Of a DNA stretch of 64,000 bases, positions 21,609 to 32,330 are shown piece by piece (the first letter of the stretch is position 1; every line of letters begins with the position of its first letter). A program made the translations under genes and the position numbers. The notes below the pieces were generated by a model. It searched no databases, was not told where the DNA came from, and saw nothing but the letters and a program-made list of their open reading frames with translations. This stretch comes from Ignelater luminosus (taxonomy: Eukaryota > Arthropoda > Insecta > Coleoptera > Elateridae), in contig VTPC01006117.1 in NCBI GenBank assembly GCA_011009095.1, positions 71,762 to 135,761 of the forward strand, written 5' to 3'.

Positions 21609-22803
21609 ATGGACGTTTCAAAAGACGAGATCCGTATTATAATCAAGTACGATATCGATTCCGGCTACACAACTAAAGAAAGTATGGCTCAATATCACTC
21701 TCATGTGCCTGAGCAAACTCAGGCTAAGAGCAGCAAACGCTCTAAGACAAACCGAGGTCAGAAAGGCCGCTAGTTATCGATCAGCAAGCAGTACTCGCTG
21801 TTGTCGAAGCCGAACCGACCCTGAGTACCCGCATACGTTAGTTGCTGACTTCCACTATTCACATATGCAAATCGCCAGAATTCTGTACAAATACAAAAAG
21901 AAGCTACGCTACGGCAAATTGGTGCCTCAGGAACCGACCCAAAAAACTAAGAATGATCGCCTGACGGCTGCGAAGCAACTGCTTCAGAGGCGACAGGAAG
22001 CTTCGTTTTTAGACCGGGTAGTGACTTGTGATGAAAAGTGGGTCCCGTCAAAGAATCTTGTCAACAAGAAACAACGGCTTATCCTCGGACAGCCAGCCAG
22101 GCAGGTACCAAAGCCCGACTGGCGTGCTAACAAGGTTCTTCTATTCATTTGCTGGTGGCACGGTGGAGTGATCGATTGGGAATTTGTCCCTAACGCTCAA
22201 ATCATAAATTTTAAGCGCTAGTATGCTCAACTTGACCGCGTCCAGCGATAACTTTACTCCCCCGGTCTAACTGGTCACTTCTAATTAAAATTACTGTCCT
22301 TGATTCGAACCCCGGTGAGGTCGAAGATTTACGAAAACAAGTAAATTAGAAATGCAAAGTAATAAACCAAACCGTCTTTCTCAGGGTGAACGCTTGGGCA
22401 GAAAGCAGAGTCAGCTTCCAAAACGTCACGACAAAATATCGCAACAGAGTGCACTCCAATAGTCCAATTAACATCGCAAATGGTCAGTTCTGCAGTGAAG
22501 TGGTATTTCAGCAAGATAATACTAGATCGCACAGTTCGAATGCGACCCTACAAAAAATTGAACAGCTGGACGTCTCATTCAACCGCCGTACAGTTCTGAT
22601 TATGCCCTATTAGACTGCCACCTGGTTGCGTCTCTAGCTCAATCCGTAGCCGGTGTATACTTTGCCAATGTTGAGCAGGTCCAAAAATACATCAGGTAGT
22701 ATTTTGCTTTTAAATCTCAAACATTCTGTGTCCGAGGCATTGATCTTTTGCCCACGAAGTGGCATCTCATGGTAGACAGCAACGGTGTCTACTTTGAATC
22801 ATA
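21609..22803 (+). pseudogene. Mariner transposase pseudogene (third lineage)
   Basis: ATG at 21609 opens MDVSKDEIRIIIKYDIDSGY; the frame then breaks. The 21703-22221 frame carries LRYGKLVPQEPT, VTCDEKWV (first catalytic Asp), GQPARQVPKPDW and LLFICWWHGGVIDWEFVPN. The 22386-22613 frame carries VVFQQDNTRSH and ATLQKIEQLDV (second Asp). A shifted frame reads PPYSSDYALLDCHLV and SLAQSVAG. Its end is DSNGVYFES before TAA near 22803. Aligned by eye, the second-to-third Asp spacing fits DD34D, although SPDLAP has become SSDYAL. Between QLDR (22240) and VVFQQDN (22500) there is about 100-150 bp more than relatives have, including a GGTTCGAATC motif on the minus strand. A small SINE-like insertion is therefore possible. 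Element ends were not found. Confidence 0.85.
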
Positions 22804-23503
22804 ACTGCTTTTTTAATTTTTACTAATAATTGTGTGCTGTAAAAATTTGAGTAAGTTGTAGTAAATAAATTGTTTGTAGGGAATCACTGACGTCACATAT
22901 TTATTTCTAGAAAAAGCTTTTATAAATTGGAATTTATCTCATTCAGAGCACATGCAATGTTCAGTTACTGGACAATTAACACGTTTGCTACAACATATTA
23001 GTAAAAACATAATTTCACAAGTCCTGCTCAATATTTATATTATCTTGAATAATGAAGATGAAGACCAATTTTTGCTGGTTATTCGAACATTGCCTTCTTT
23101 TGATTCCAGCATGAAACATGATTTATGCACACATTTGCTTGTGAAAGTTTTAGTTTAGATAGTGCACACTTTTACCAATATAAGATCAAAAATGTATGTT
23201 TCTACTACCAAAAGTTTAAATTTCATTGCTTGTGAATAGGTTAAGTGCAATCATAGTTGCAATGCTTGCAGTAGTTACCATATTAATGAAAACTCTTTAA
23301 AAACAAGTTGTACTGTTAAGATATAGCCGTATTGGTACCATCCAATGATAAAGTGTAGTTCTATCTATAGTTACTTCTCTAATAAACGGAAGATTCCTAT
23401 AGAGGTCACTGCGTCTACAAAAATTGTTTAATGGTGACATGTCAAATTGTAGAACGTGCTGTAGTAATTGTCGTAAAGTAAGCCCATTTAAATAATGGAT
23501 TAT
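22804..23503. other. Spacer, nothing recognised
   Basis: Between the mariner stop and the copia 5' LTR. Frames at 22952-23158 and 23297-23563 show no motif. The five bases before the LTR (ATTAT, 23499-23503) are the copia target duplication. Confidence 0.4.
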
Positions 23504-25159
23504 TGTTAGAAGGTAACGACAATAACGGTGTTTGTTGGACGGTGTTAATAAAAATGTAGCCATTGAAATATGGTGTGAAGTTAATATACAGGGTGTTAGT
23601 GAACTAATAGTAGTCCGGGAACGTGGTGGTGGGGGACATCAATACAAACAGAAAAGTCTTATACAACCACGGTCAAATCTCAACGGTTTTCCCAGAAATG
23701 ATTAATAAAGTTCTAGACTTTCATACGTTATTATTCAATAACTTATGTGGATTCTACTTTAAGATTTGTTCAGAAGATTGGTCTCATCCATCCTAATAAA
23801 AAAGTATTGTAAAATTTTTTTGTAAATTTATTAGTTTAGCCACAAAAGAACAAAATGCATTACGAAAAATTCATGAATGAAATTACTAAGAGAATTGGCA
23901 ACTCTGCATTAGTTGAAAAGGAAATTTCCCTTTCACACTTTCTCTTTCTTTAACCCTAGTCAAGCCAGACATTCCAGTAAATTGCGGGTGGTTTGTTCCT
24001 TTTACCGTCAGCTATCTTCTTTTATCTTGGTCAAAGAAGTAAACCCATCTTTGTTCTGCTTTTAAGCTTTAAGTGCACCCCCTAGGAAGCTTAAACCGAA
24101 AAAAAAGACAAATTATTTGTACAGGAAATACGTTAAATTTCAAAACATCTGAATTTAGAGCAACAAACAAGCTTTTGCAGCCAGCCATGTGATTGCAATC
24201 ATTTCAGGTTTAGTTTCTTTTTGTCCGCAATGGACGCTTATTACACCCTTACTATTACTTTCCTAACATCTTTATGCAATGCTAATAATTTAGATAATTT
24301 TTAATCAAGGAATACCTTGACATGCAAAGATGAGTGTAGGTATTTTTTAACAAATCCCCTTTTTCTAAAAAAACACGTACTCTTTAAAGTCAAAGAATTA
24401 TTCAGACTTTCGGTATTAGCACAAAATAAAATCATAAGCAATCCAAACAGCAATTAAGCTTGTATTGTTTTCCAATAGACATTTTTTTTGCCTAAGTATT
24501 TCAATTTACACACTGTATTATTAATTGTCTAATTTTTTTGTTGAATGATGGTTTCCAGCAAAACCTAACATCAAATTAGCTATAAGTAACTTTTTTAATT
24601 TACTTTTTTCAATTATTCCCCAAAAACCAGCATTTAACAAAAACCACATTTTACGTAAATTTACATTATAAAAGTCTACTTTTAAACGATTTGTTCTGCT
24701 GCTTAAAGAAGTAACAACCTACACCCCCTTTAAGTAGGTACAACAAACAGAAGATTATTTATGGTTTTATGACAAAGGATTCATCCCAGGTAAAACTTCT
24801 TAGGAAATTGAACTCAACTTTCTAGTGATTTATTAGGGAGTGTCTAAAATAAATTTGCAAAAGGTTATAATCAAGGTTTTAGTGCGACACCGTTGCCAGA
24901 TAGTACTAGCTGTTTTTCACATTTTCTCGAAAACGGAGCAAGATAGAAACAATTGTTACTAAGCTTTTCTACTTCAAATGACTTTTCCCATCACCTGTTT
25001 CACGGAGTACTATTAGTTCACTAACACCCTGTATTCATGTAAAATAGTTGAATGTTGTAATTTATATATTTTTCAGAGAATCAAGTCAGACTCCATATTT
25101 GCAAGTGTTATTTCCTGGAATTTTGTATATTTCCTCAAGTTGTACTGTTAATTTCAAGA
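23504..25159 (+). repeat. Copia 5' LTR, interrupted
   Basis: Bases 23504-23588 and 25034-25159 together match the 211-bp 3' LTR. The gap is exactly the TIR element at 23589-25031 plus one duplicated TA. Confidence 0.95.
23589..25031. mobile_element. Non-autonomous TIR DNA transposon in the copia 5' LTR
   Basis: The 1,443 bp element starts CAGGGTGTTAGTGAACTAAT and ends with the near-perfect reverse complement (29 of 32 bases match). It is flanked by TA (23587-23588 and 25032-25033). The 3' LTR shows the unoccupied site with a single TA. TA duplication and CAG ends suggest the Tc1/mariner superfamily. No transposase frame is visible inside, so it depends on another copy. A similar start, CAGGGTGTCGGACTCACGAG, occurs at about 35197, but I could not pair it with an opposite end. 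Confidence 0.92.
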
Positions 25160-25264
25160 GGTTGTGGACTTAGGAATACGCAGAATTGAAGAAGGAATTG
25201 TGTTTTAGAGAAATCAGAAGAAGAAAAATTGCAATTTTGAGGAAATTTGAACAAGGAAGTATTC

Positions 25265-25874
25265 ATGATGACAGAAGAAGAAAGATATCGTATTCCGTTA
25301 TTTGATAGAACAGATTTTAATATTTGAGAATTTAGAATGCTGCTTATTGGAAGAAATCGATCTTGTACAGTTTATTGAAGAGCCGTACACTAATATGGTG
25401 GAATTTGATAAAAAAAAGGAGGGGGAAACGGCGGAAGGAAAGACGGAAAGAGAAAAGAAATTAGCTCAATTAGAGAAGAAAGACAGAAAATGTAAGTCAC
25501 AAATTATTCAAAGAATGGGAGATAGTCATCTAGAATATGCTAAAGATAAAGGGAACAGTTATGAACTGTGGTCATCTTTGTGTAATGTTTTTGAACGCAA
25601 AGGTATTGCAAGTCAACTCTTGATAAGAAAGTCACTTTTAACAATGAAATTTGATTCTACAAATGACACATTGGCAAATCATTTCTTAAAGTTTGACAAA
25701 TCAATCAGAGATTTGAGATCAACCGGAGCTACTCTGGAAGAAACTGATATTGTGTGTCATCTATTGTTGACAATGCCAAATGAGTATGAAGTAGTGGTTA
25801 CGGCGTTAGAAACGTTATCAAAACAAGATTTGACGTTAAATTTCGTAAAGAATAGACTTTTAGAAGAAGAGTAG
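25265..25874 (+). pseudogene. Copia gag region
   Basis: The start is best placed at ATG 25265 (MMTEEERYRIPLFDRTDFNI), which shows the copia gag opening. TGA then replaces the usual Trp, and a frameshift leads into the frame from about 25335 (LLEEIDLVQFIEEPY). The body contains IIQRMGDSHLEYAKD, ELWSSLCNVFERKG, LLIRKSLLTMKF and LLLTMPNEYEVVVTALE, as in copia capsid (UBN2-type) domains. It ends at TAG 25872-25874. Gag would assemble the particle that packages the RNA. The zinc knuckle follows in the next frame. Confidence 0.88.
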
Positions 25875-25908
25875 AAAAGATGAAGTACTGGAGTTACAAA
25901 GAAGAAAG

Positions 25909-26412
25909 GTGATTCATTTAATACGATGGCCTTTCCATCAAACAAGAAAGTTTTCAAAAGAAGGTTGGAAAAACAAGAACAAGAATGGAAAGTTTCCGTT
26001 CAAATGTCATAAATGTGGTCTAATTGGACATAAGAAAGTTGATTGTAGAACAAAGTCTAAAAATTTTAGGAAGAATGTTAGCAATAAAGTTAATATTGCA
26101 TCAAAGCAATTTGAAAATTTATGCAAAAATGAAGAAGAAAGTAAAAGTTTATGTTTTACGGCGACAACAAATTACGAATCAGAAAGTTCAATTTCATATT
26201 TTTTAGATTCAGGGGCAACTAAACATTTAGTGTGTACCAATGTTCTTTTAAGTAATGTCAGAAAACTGAAGAAACCGATTCGAATTAGTGTTGCTAAATC
26301 TAGAACACATATTGAAGCTAATAAAGTTGGAGACATTGACATTGTAAGTGAAGTAAATGGAAAAGAATACTTTATAAAAGTAAAAGATGTTTTGTCAGTT
26401 CCTAAATCATAA
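25909..26412 (+). pseudogene. Copia zinc knuckle and protease region
   Basis: Contains a CCHC zinc knuckle CHKCGLIGHKKVDC with the exact CX2CX4HX4C spacing, where gag binds RNA. The aspartic protease motif FLDSGATKH follows, and the domain ends at VLSVPKS. A frameshift after VPKS separates it from NLLSV in the next frame. The protease would cleave the copia polyprotein. Protein length between knuckle and protease looks normal. Confidence 0.9.
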
Positions 26413-26429
26413 CTTATTATCTGTGTGAA

Positions 26430-27426
26430 AAATGGAAATGAACGGGTTTGAAGTAGTGTTCAAAAACGGTAAAGGTTTGATTAAAAAGAAGAATTGTGTA
26501 GTTGCGGTCGCGTTGAGAACTGAATCGCAGATGTATTTGGTGAAATGTAAATATAAGACTGTTCGATTATAGAAGATATGAATTTGTGGCATAAACGTTT
26601 TGGACATTTAAATTTTGAAGGTTTGAAGAAACTTCAAGAACAAGTTGAAGGTATTAATGTTGATTTGAATAAATCGCATGCGCAAATTTGTGATACGTGT
26701 ATAAAAGGAAAGCAGACGCAGTTATCTCATAGCCAGAAACGTCAACGAGCAACAAGACCGTTGGAAAGAATACACAGTGATTTGATTGGGCCGATAACTC
26801 CTATCTCACATAATGGAAAGAAGTATGTGTTAACTTTAATTGACGATTTTACACATTTTACAGCGACATACTCGATGGAATCAAAGTCGGAGGTGTTAAA
26901 ATACCTAAAGATATATGAAGCAATGGTGTCAGCTCACTTTAATATGAAAATTAGTCGTTTTAGTTGTGACAATAGGCGAGAATATATTTCAAAAGAAATA
27001 AGTTTTTTTGAAGAAAAAGGTATTCAGTTTGAATTTACAATTAGATATACTCCACAACAGAATGGTGTAGCAGAAAGAATGAACCGAACTATAATAGAAA
27101 AAGCAAGATGTATGATGTTGAATTCGAAGCTTGGGAAAAGTTTTTGGTCAGAAGCAGTTTTAACTGCGGTATATCTTATTATTAGAAGTCTAACATCAGC
27201 TTTGAATGGAAAAATTCCTGCGTCATTTTGGTTCAAAGAAAAACCAAAAGTTAAGAAAATAAGAATTTTTAGATGTGTTGCGTTTTTACACATACCAAAA
27301 GAAATTGTTGGAGGAAAATTTGAGTCAAGATCAAAGAAGTGTTTTATGGTTGGTTACTGTAATAATGGGTACAAGTTGTGGTGTCCAGAAGAAAGAAAAA
27401 TGATTCTTGAAAAAGATGTTAACTAG
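26430..27426 (+). pseudogene. Copia GAG-pre-integrase and integrase region
   Basis: The frame from 26578 begins LWHKRFGHLN and continues to CDTCIKGKQ, together the HHCC zinc-binding part. The catalytic core has HSDLIGPI (Asp), FSCDNRREY (Asp) and PQQNGVAERMNRT (Glu). The position after CDN is normally Gly and is Arg here. Downstream CVAFLHIPKE and KCFMVGYCNNGYKLW match the copia integrase C-terminal part. A shifted frame before 26578 carries the linker (MNGFEVVFKNGKGLIKKK). Integrase would insert the cDNA; the five-base ATTAT duplication is its footprint. Confidence 0.92.
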
Positions 27427-28480
27427 TTTTGATGAAAGAAGATTTTCATTTGGAACAGTTACAAGTGAAAAATGGTTGAATAATAAGGAAATAGAAGAAA
27501 AGAATGATGAAGAAGTAGAAGAAAATCAAGAAACTGAAGAACGTATTTTTGAAAATATCGATTTGAAAGAAATGTGTGTGAAAAACGGAGAAGACGAAGT
27601 AGAAGACATAGAATCAAGAAGTGAATATGAAGTGGAATCAAGACTAGAAGATGAAGTAGTAACATTTCGAAGAAGTAAGAGAGAAAAACAGAAGCCAAGT
27701 TATTTGAACGATTATGCAGTGCCAGCACTAAGTGCTGAATCATTTGTAAATAATGTTACTACAAGTTATGAAGAAATTAAAACACGTCAAGATAAACAAG
27801 AATGGTTTCAAGCAGTTCAGGAGGAGATAGAGTCTCTCAAGGAAAATGATACTTGGGAGTTAACAAAATTACCTCCAGGAAGAAAATTTTTAGATAGTAA
27901 ATGGGTTTGTAAAATTAAAGAAAACAAAAATGGAAATGTTGAAAGGTATAAAGCACGGTTAGTTATTAAAGGTTGTGCTCAACGAAAAGGTTGGGATTAT
28001 GAAGAAACATATGCGCCAGTTGCAAGACTTACAACATTAAGAACACTTATATCTGTAATTAAAGAAAAAGATCTCTATGCATGTCAAATAGATGTCAAGA
28101 ATGCATTTCTTTAGGGAAAGGTAAAAGAAGAAATTTATATGAAGATTCCATTTGGTTGAAGAAAGCATTGTATGGTTTGAAACAAGCTCTTCGAGCATGG
28201 AATGATACATTTGATGAATTTGTGAAGTATCTTGGTTTTGAACAATCAAAAGCAGATAAGTGTTTGTATGCAGAGAAATTTGGTAAAGTAAAATTGTATC
28301 TTCTCTTGTATGTCGATGATATAATTATAGCTGGAGATGATAAGAAAAGATTGATCTAGTTAAAGCATCGTTAAGTAAACGATTTCATATGAAAGATTTG
28401 GCTGAACTTTATTCATTTCTTGGAATAAATATCTCAAGATCTAAAACAGGCATTGTGTTATGTTAACCAGTTTATCTTCG
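27407..28480 (+). pseudogene. Copia reverse transcriptase region
   Basis: An acidic linker leads to RSKREKQKPSYLNDYA and then RT: TWELTKLPPGRKFLDSKWV, RYKARLVIKGCAQ, YEETYAPVARLTTLR and CQIDVKNAFL. TAG (28112-28114) stands where copia has a residue before Gly-Lys. A shifted frame continues with LKKALYGLKQALRAWN and LLLYVDDIIIAGD, the YVDD active site. More shifts follow before the RNase H frame. RT would copy element RNA into DNA in cytoplasmic particles. The gene is inactivated by at least one stop and two frameshifts. Confidence 0.93.
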
Positions 28481-28484
28481 TAAA

Positions 28485-29237
28485 TTGCTAAAAAGGTTTA
28501 ACATGGAAGACTGCAAGCCAGTAAAAACTTCAATGGAAATAAAGCCTTTGATTCTTCAAGAAAAAGAAATTTATGATGATTCGAGACCTTACAGAGAACT
28601 GATTGGTTGTCTGATGTATGTTACAATTACTATAAGACCAGATTTAAGTGCTGCAGTCAATTACTTTAGCAGACATCAAACTCATCAAACAGAACAATTA
28701 TGGAAAGGGCTCAAAAGAATTTTAAGATATATTAAAGGAAGCCTGGATTTGGGTTTCTGGTTTAAAAAAAGTGAAAAAGAAAGTTCACTTTGTTATGTTG
28801 ATGCAGATTTTGGAAGTGAATATGATAGAAAATCAACTAGTGGATTTTTAATGAAGGTGTTTGGTAATGCAGTTCATTGGGCTACCAAAAGACAAATTTC
28901 AGTTGCACTATCATCAACTGAATCTAAATATATTGCTCTTGCAATGACTGTAACATATTTGTTATGGTTAAAGAAGGTTTTTGAAGATAATCAGTCTTGT
29001 ATCCATCTGTTACATAAATGGGAACATCGTCGTCTTAAGCATGTAGACGTAAAGTACAATTTTGTAAGAGACCTAACTGGAAAAGGTATTGTAGACGTCA
29101 AGTATATTTGTACAAGTGAGCAGCTGGTCGATATATTGACAAAATCTTTATCAAGTGAACAATTTTTGAAGTTACGTTTGCGTTTAGGACTTATGAAAGT
29201 GGAAGGTATTAACACTGTTCTTGAGGAGAACTGTTAG
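28485..29237 (+). pseudogene. Copia RNase H region
   Basis: The frame carries KPVKTSMEIKP, YRELIGCLMYVTITIRPDL, YVDADFGSEYDRKSTSGF, ALSSTESKYIAL and HVDVKYNFVRDL, followed by EQLVDILTKSL. These are the copia RNase H motifs with the acidic residues Asp, Glu and Asp in place. Between NQSC and KHVDVKY the usual spacing is altered (HLLHKWEHRRL), suggesting a small rearrangement. The frame ends at TAG 29235-29237, inside the first bases of the 3' LTR. Confidence 0.92.
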
Positions 29238-29442
29238 AAGGTGACGACAATAACAGTGTTTGTTGGACGGTACTAATAAAAATGTAGCCATGAAAATATG
29301 GTGTGAGGTTAATATATTCATGTAAAATAGTTGAATGTTGTAATTTATTTATCTTTCAGAAAATAAAGTCAAATTCCGTATTTGCAAGTGTTACTTCCTG
29401 GAATTTTGTATATTTCCTCAAGTTGTACTGTTAATTTCAAGA
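29232..29442 (+). repeat. Copia 3' LTR
   Basis: The 211-bp LTR is uninterrupted. It serves as the reference for the empty insertion site in the 5' LTR (TTAATATATTCATG). Confidence 0.95.
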
Positions 29443-29447
29443 ATTAT

Positions 29448-30690
29448 TATTTCTAGAGGTATCATAAATAAAGCTGGTTATTGCTGATATTCGCTTAACA
29501 AATACGGTTAAAACAAAACAGATTAGTTTAGGGTGGAAATTTCTGGAAATAGAATTACACAATTTCCAGTAAATGTCACCTTATGGTAATTGACAATTTT
29601 ACCCACCAACGCAACGGTTCAAGTTGTAATTACATTTGGTTCTACCGTACCGTGTTATGTTTGTAGATGTTGGCTAACTCGCATTTGAGTAGTACTCATA
29701 GTTCATATTGAATAATAAGTATTTCTGAAAGATGGCGCTGTTGGATGAAAGCGAAATGCATAATTGACGCAAATAGAACGGTAACATGAATAAAAATGAA
29801 AACCCAAGAAATATAAACGGGTGTAAATTTGTAACAGTAAAGTAATAATAAATTGAAGGATAATGATAAATACAATGACGTGTCCCTTACGTTGGATGTC
29901 AAAAGTATATCTCCAAATTTTTGTCTGGAAAACAGAAAAATAATTATTGCATTTCAACTCTACCCAAAAATTAGAAGAGCTATTGTCCCTAGAGTAGAAA
30001 CTAATATTATAGTATGACGTGTATGAACAATCTGATAAGGACTATTTTAATTCTGCGCTACAAGTTCCAGCCGAAGTTATACAAAATGTTTCAGATGATT
30101 GGTAGATTTAAAAATCGGACAGTGAGTAGATGAATGATGAAAATCCATATCATTACTTTACTAATGTTTCACCCATAGCAGAGCATCAAGATCATATTAT
30201 TTGATCACTCTTTTTAGATAGCCACAAATCCCACTTAACTGCACACTAAGCAATTTTATTCAAACTGCACACGTGTAATGTTTCTTTAGTCCATTGAAAC
30301 ACAAATGGTGCAAAAGGGTACACAAATGGAAACGTCAGAATTATAATGGCAGACAACGAACCAGTTCAACATTCTTATTTCTCTTTAAAAGAGAAATCAA
30401 GGAAGCAACATTAGTCGTTGTTAGCAACACATTCCGAATATGTGCAATTTGTTCATGGATTCAAGCGTGGTGGATTACAAAAAGTGTATTAAACCGTCAC
30501 CATCAAATATAAAATTCTAGGAAAACCAAAATCAAATTAGCAGTAAAACAACTGACTCTTAAGACAAATGGATTTACCCAGTCGTCAAGTAAGAGTGTTC
30601 CTATCTTAACCCTAGCACTATCAATATCTGTTTTATCTTCTACGTTTTCCAATGTCTTTAATTATTTACACTATCTCAACTATCAAAAAT
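29448..30690. other. Spacer, nothing recognised
   Basis: About 1.2 kb between the copia target duplication and the Tc1 remnant. No coding frame with motifs was seen on either strand. Confidence 0.4.
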
Positions 30691-30696
30691 GAATAC

Positions 30697-32330
30697 GAAT
30701 GTGTAATTGTATCTGACCAAACCGTACGAAATCGGTTACACGAGGTAGGAATGGCATCAATAGTCCCCTGAGATGTCCGACAAGAACTCCAGCGTATCGA
30801 AGGCAGAATGTGCATTGGGCAAGATTAAGGCTACGGGAGGATACGCCTTGGAACGATATTTTGTATACAGATGAGTTGCGATATTGTTTCAAAAACAATA
30901 GTCTTCGTCAGAGGGTATACAAGAGTGCATCGCACATCGCACGTAACCAAAATTTGCCCGCCCAGTCACTTCTAATGAGGGTGGCGAAGTTATGGTTTGG
31001 ACAGGAGTATCTTTTGGTGTACCGACTTCCATGTTGTTAACAAAACGTCACAGCCGAATGATATGTTCATGACATCATTTTCAACCAGGTAATAATTAGG
31101 CCAACACTATTGGCCGAGCAACCCTGGTTTTTTCTGATAATAACGCTAGGCCGCACCGTACTCACATTGTTCAGGATACAATTAAAAAAAAGAAATTAAT
31201 CATTAAAGAGTGGATTTGTAGGAAACATCCTTTTTATTAATTATTTAGGGCGTAAACGAAAACCGAGTTATAAACTTATTTTTCTAAAAAGTAAATCATT
31301 TGGCACCCTTTTTATTTTTCCTAAATTCCTAAATTACGAATGTTGATCCTAAATACTGTATTTTAGCTTCCTATTTAGGATTTTTTTTATGTATTCTCTC
31401 AGTTGAGATGTAATAACTTGAACTTCGTGCGCATCTCAATGTAAGCTGTGTGGTACTTTAGCCATTTCCATGCCACCTATCCTTAATAATACTTAGACCT
31501 CATTGCGCAAGGTTACTTAAATTAACCAAATATAAAAAACAATCTCCTTTACATAAAAGATTATTCTAAAATTCTAGATTCAAGCATAAGAAAACTAGAT
31601 AAAGTTGGATTGCCTCTTACAGATTCACTAACCATAATCTAAGCACTAGAAACGTCTCTGAAAGGGTGCCCCGGTAATGTTAGGAAATTAGCGTACGAAA
31701 AACTCTTAAATGTTACAGCAAGAAACGGATTATGGAGATATGTTGAATATAAAAAAATTATTATCTGGAGAAAGTGTTGATACCCAAAGTTTAATACAAA
31801 ATTTTCTAAGTTAGAAATATTACATCATGTAATGTTGAGTGCAGCTTTTCATGGTTCAAACCAATTTTAATAGAGAAGCATACAAATTTTACTCTTGGAA
31901 ATTTGGAGCAGTATCTTGTACATAATGCTTTTTTGTCACACATAAAGTGTAAATTTTATTCAAACGGTGAGATTTTTCAGTATTCTGATTTAGGATTTCT
32001 GTCCTATATCTTTTTCTGTCCTTCCTATTTTAGGATCCTATTTCTGACATTTTATTGTACTAAGAATTCGCTTTCTATTAATCATCTATCTCTTCCACCG
32101 TGATTTACCTAATCTAAACGCAATTGAGCACGTATGAGATATACTCCAGAGATGACTGGACAATCACCATGCTGAACCAGCCAGTGTTCAGCAGCTTGCA
32201 GCGGTATTACCAGTTCTTTGACATGAAATGCCCCAAGCGCATATTGACAACTTCATCACAAGTATGCCTCGAAGGTGCCAAGCAGTTAGCAAGCCAGTGG
32301 AGATGCAGTCTTTTATTAATTTCTTTAATT
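30697..32330 (+). pseudogene. Tc1-type transposase pseudogene split by a hAT-like insertion
   Basis: Readable blocks on the plus strand in several frames are SDQTVRNRLHEVGM (30697), LYTDELRYCF (first catalytic Asp), RVYKSASHIARNQ, GEVMVWTGVSFG and SDNNARPHRTHIVQDTI (second Asp, about 31140). After the insertion they continue LFHRDLPNLNAIEHV (the Glu of DD34E), DNHHAEPASVQQL and QAHIDNFITSMPRRCQAV. Joining the flanks with one copy of the nine-base duplication keeps one frame. Several stops (for example TGA after EHV) show it was dead or dying. The N-terminal paired domain before 30697 is missing or unrecognisable. Confidence 0.87.
31204..32076 (+). mobile_element. hAT-like non-autonomous insertion in Tc1
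   Basis: About 870 bp lie between two copies of ATTAATCAT (31195-31203 and 32077-32085); eight of these bases fit a hAT duplication. Inside, 31824-31950 reads CNVECSFSWFKPILIEKH then NLEQYLVHNAF. These resemble the C-terminal dimerisation motif of hAT-like proteins (C.VE.SFS...NL..YL..NA). KLAYEKLLNVT lies upstream at about 31690. TTTAGGAT and its complement recur near both ends (31344, 31371, 31986, 32028), as subterminal motifs do. Terminal inverted repeats are weak at best, so the superfamily call is tentative. Confidence 0.6.

Larger units (their letters stand above)
23504..29442 (+). mobile_element. Ty1/copia LTR retrotransposon, complete but inactive
   Basis: The element has two LTRs of 211 bp (5' copy 23504-23588 plus 25034-25159; 3' copy 29232-29442), both starting TGTTAGAAGG and ending TTAATTTCAAGA. 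ATTAT is duplicated outside (23499-23503 and 29443-29447). The primer site after the 5' LTR, GGTTGTGGACTTAG (25160), resembles the Drosophila copia site for an internal tRNA-iMet fragment. The purine tract GAGGAGAA precedes the 3' LTR, and the polyprotein ends in the LTR's own TGT TAG. The LTRs differ at about 15 of 211 positions (about 7%). Without the DNA transposon in the 5' LTR the element is about 4.5 kb, slightly short for copia. Domain order gag, protease, integrase, RT, RNase H is the copia order. Confidence 0.96.

Noticed and set aside
22290-22325. Possible tRNA gene on the minus strand (GGTTCGAATC)
   Set aside because: Only the T-loop/B-box motif is present. The bases around it do not form the T stem, and no D arm, anticodon arm or acceptor stem can be found.
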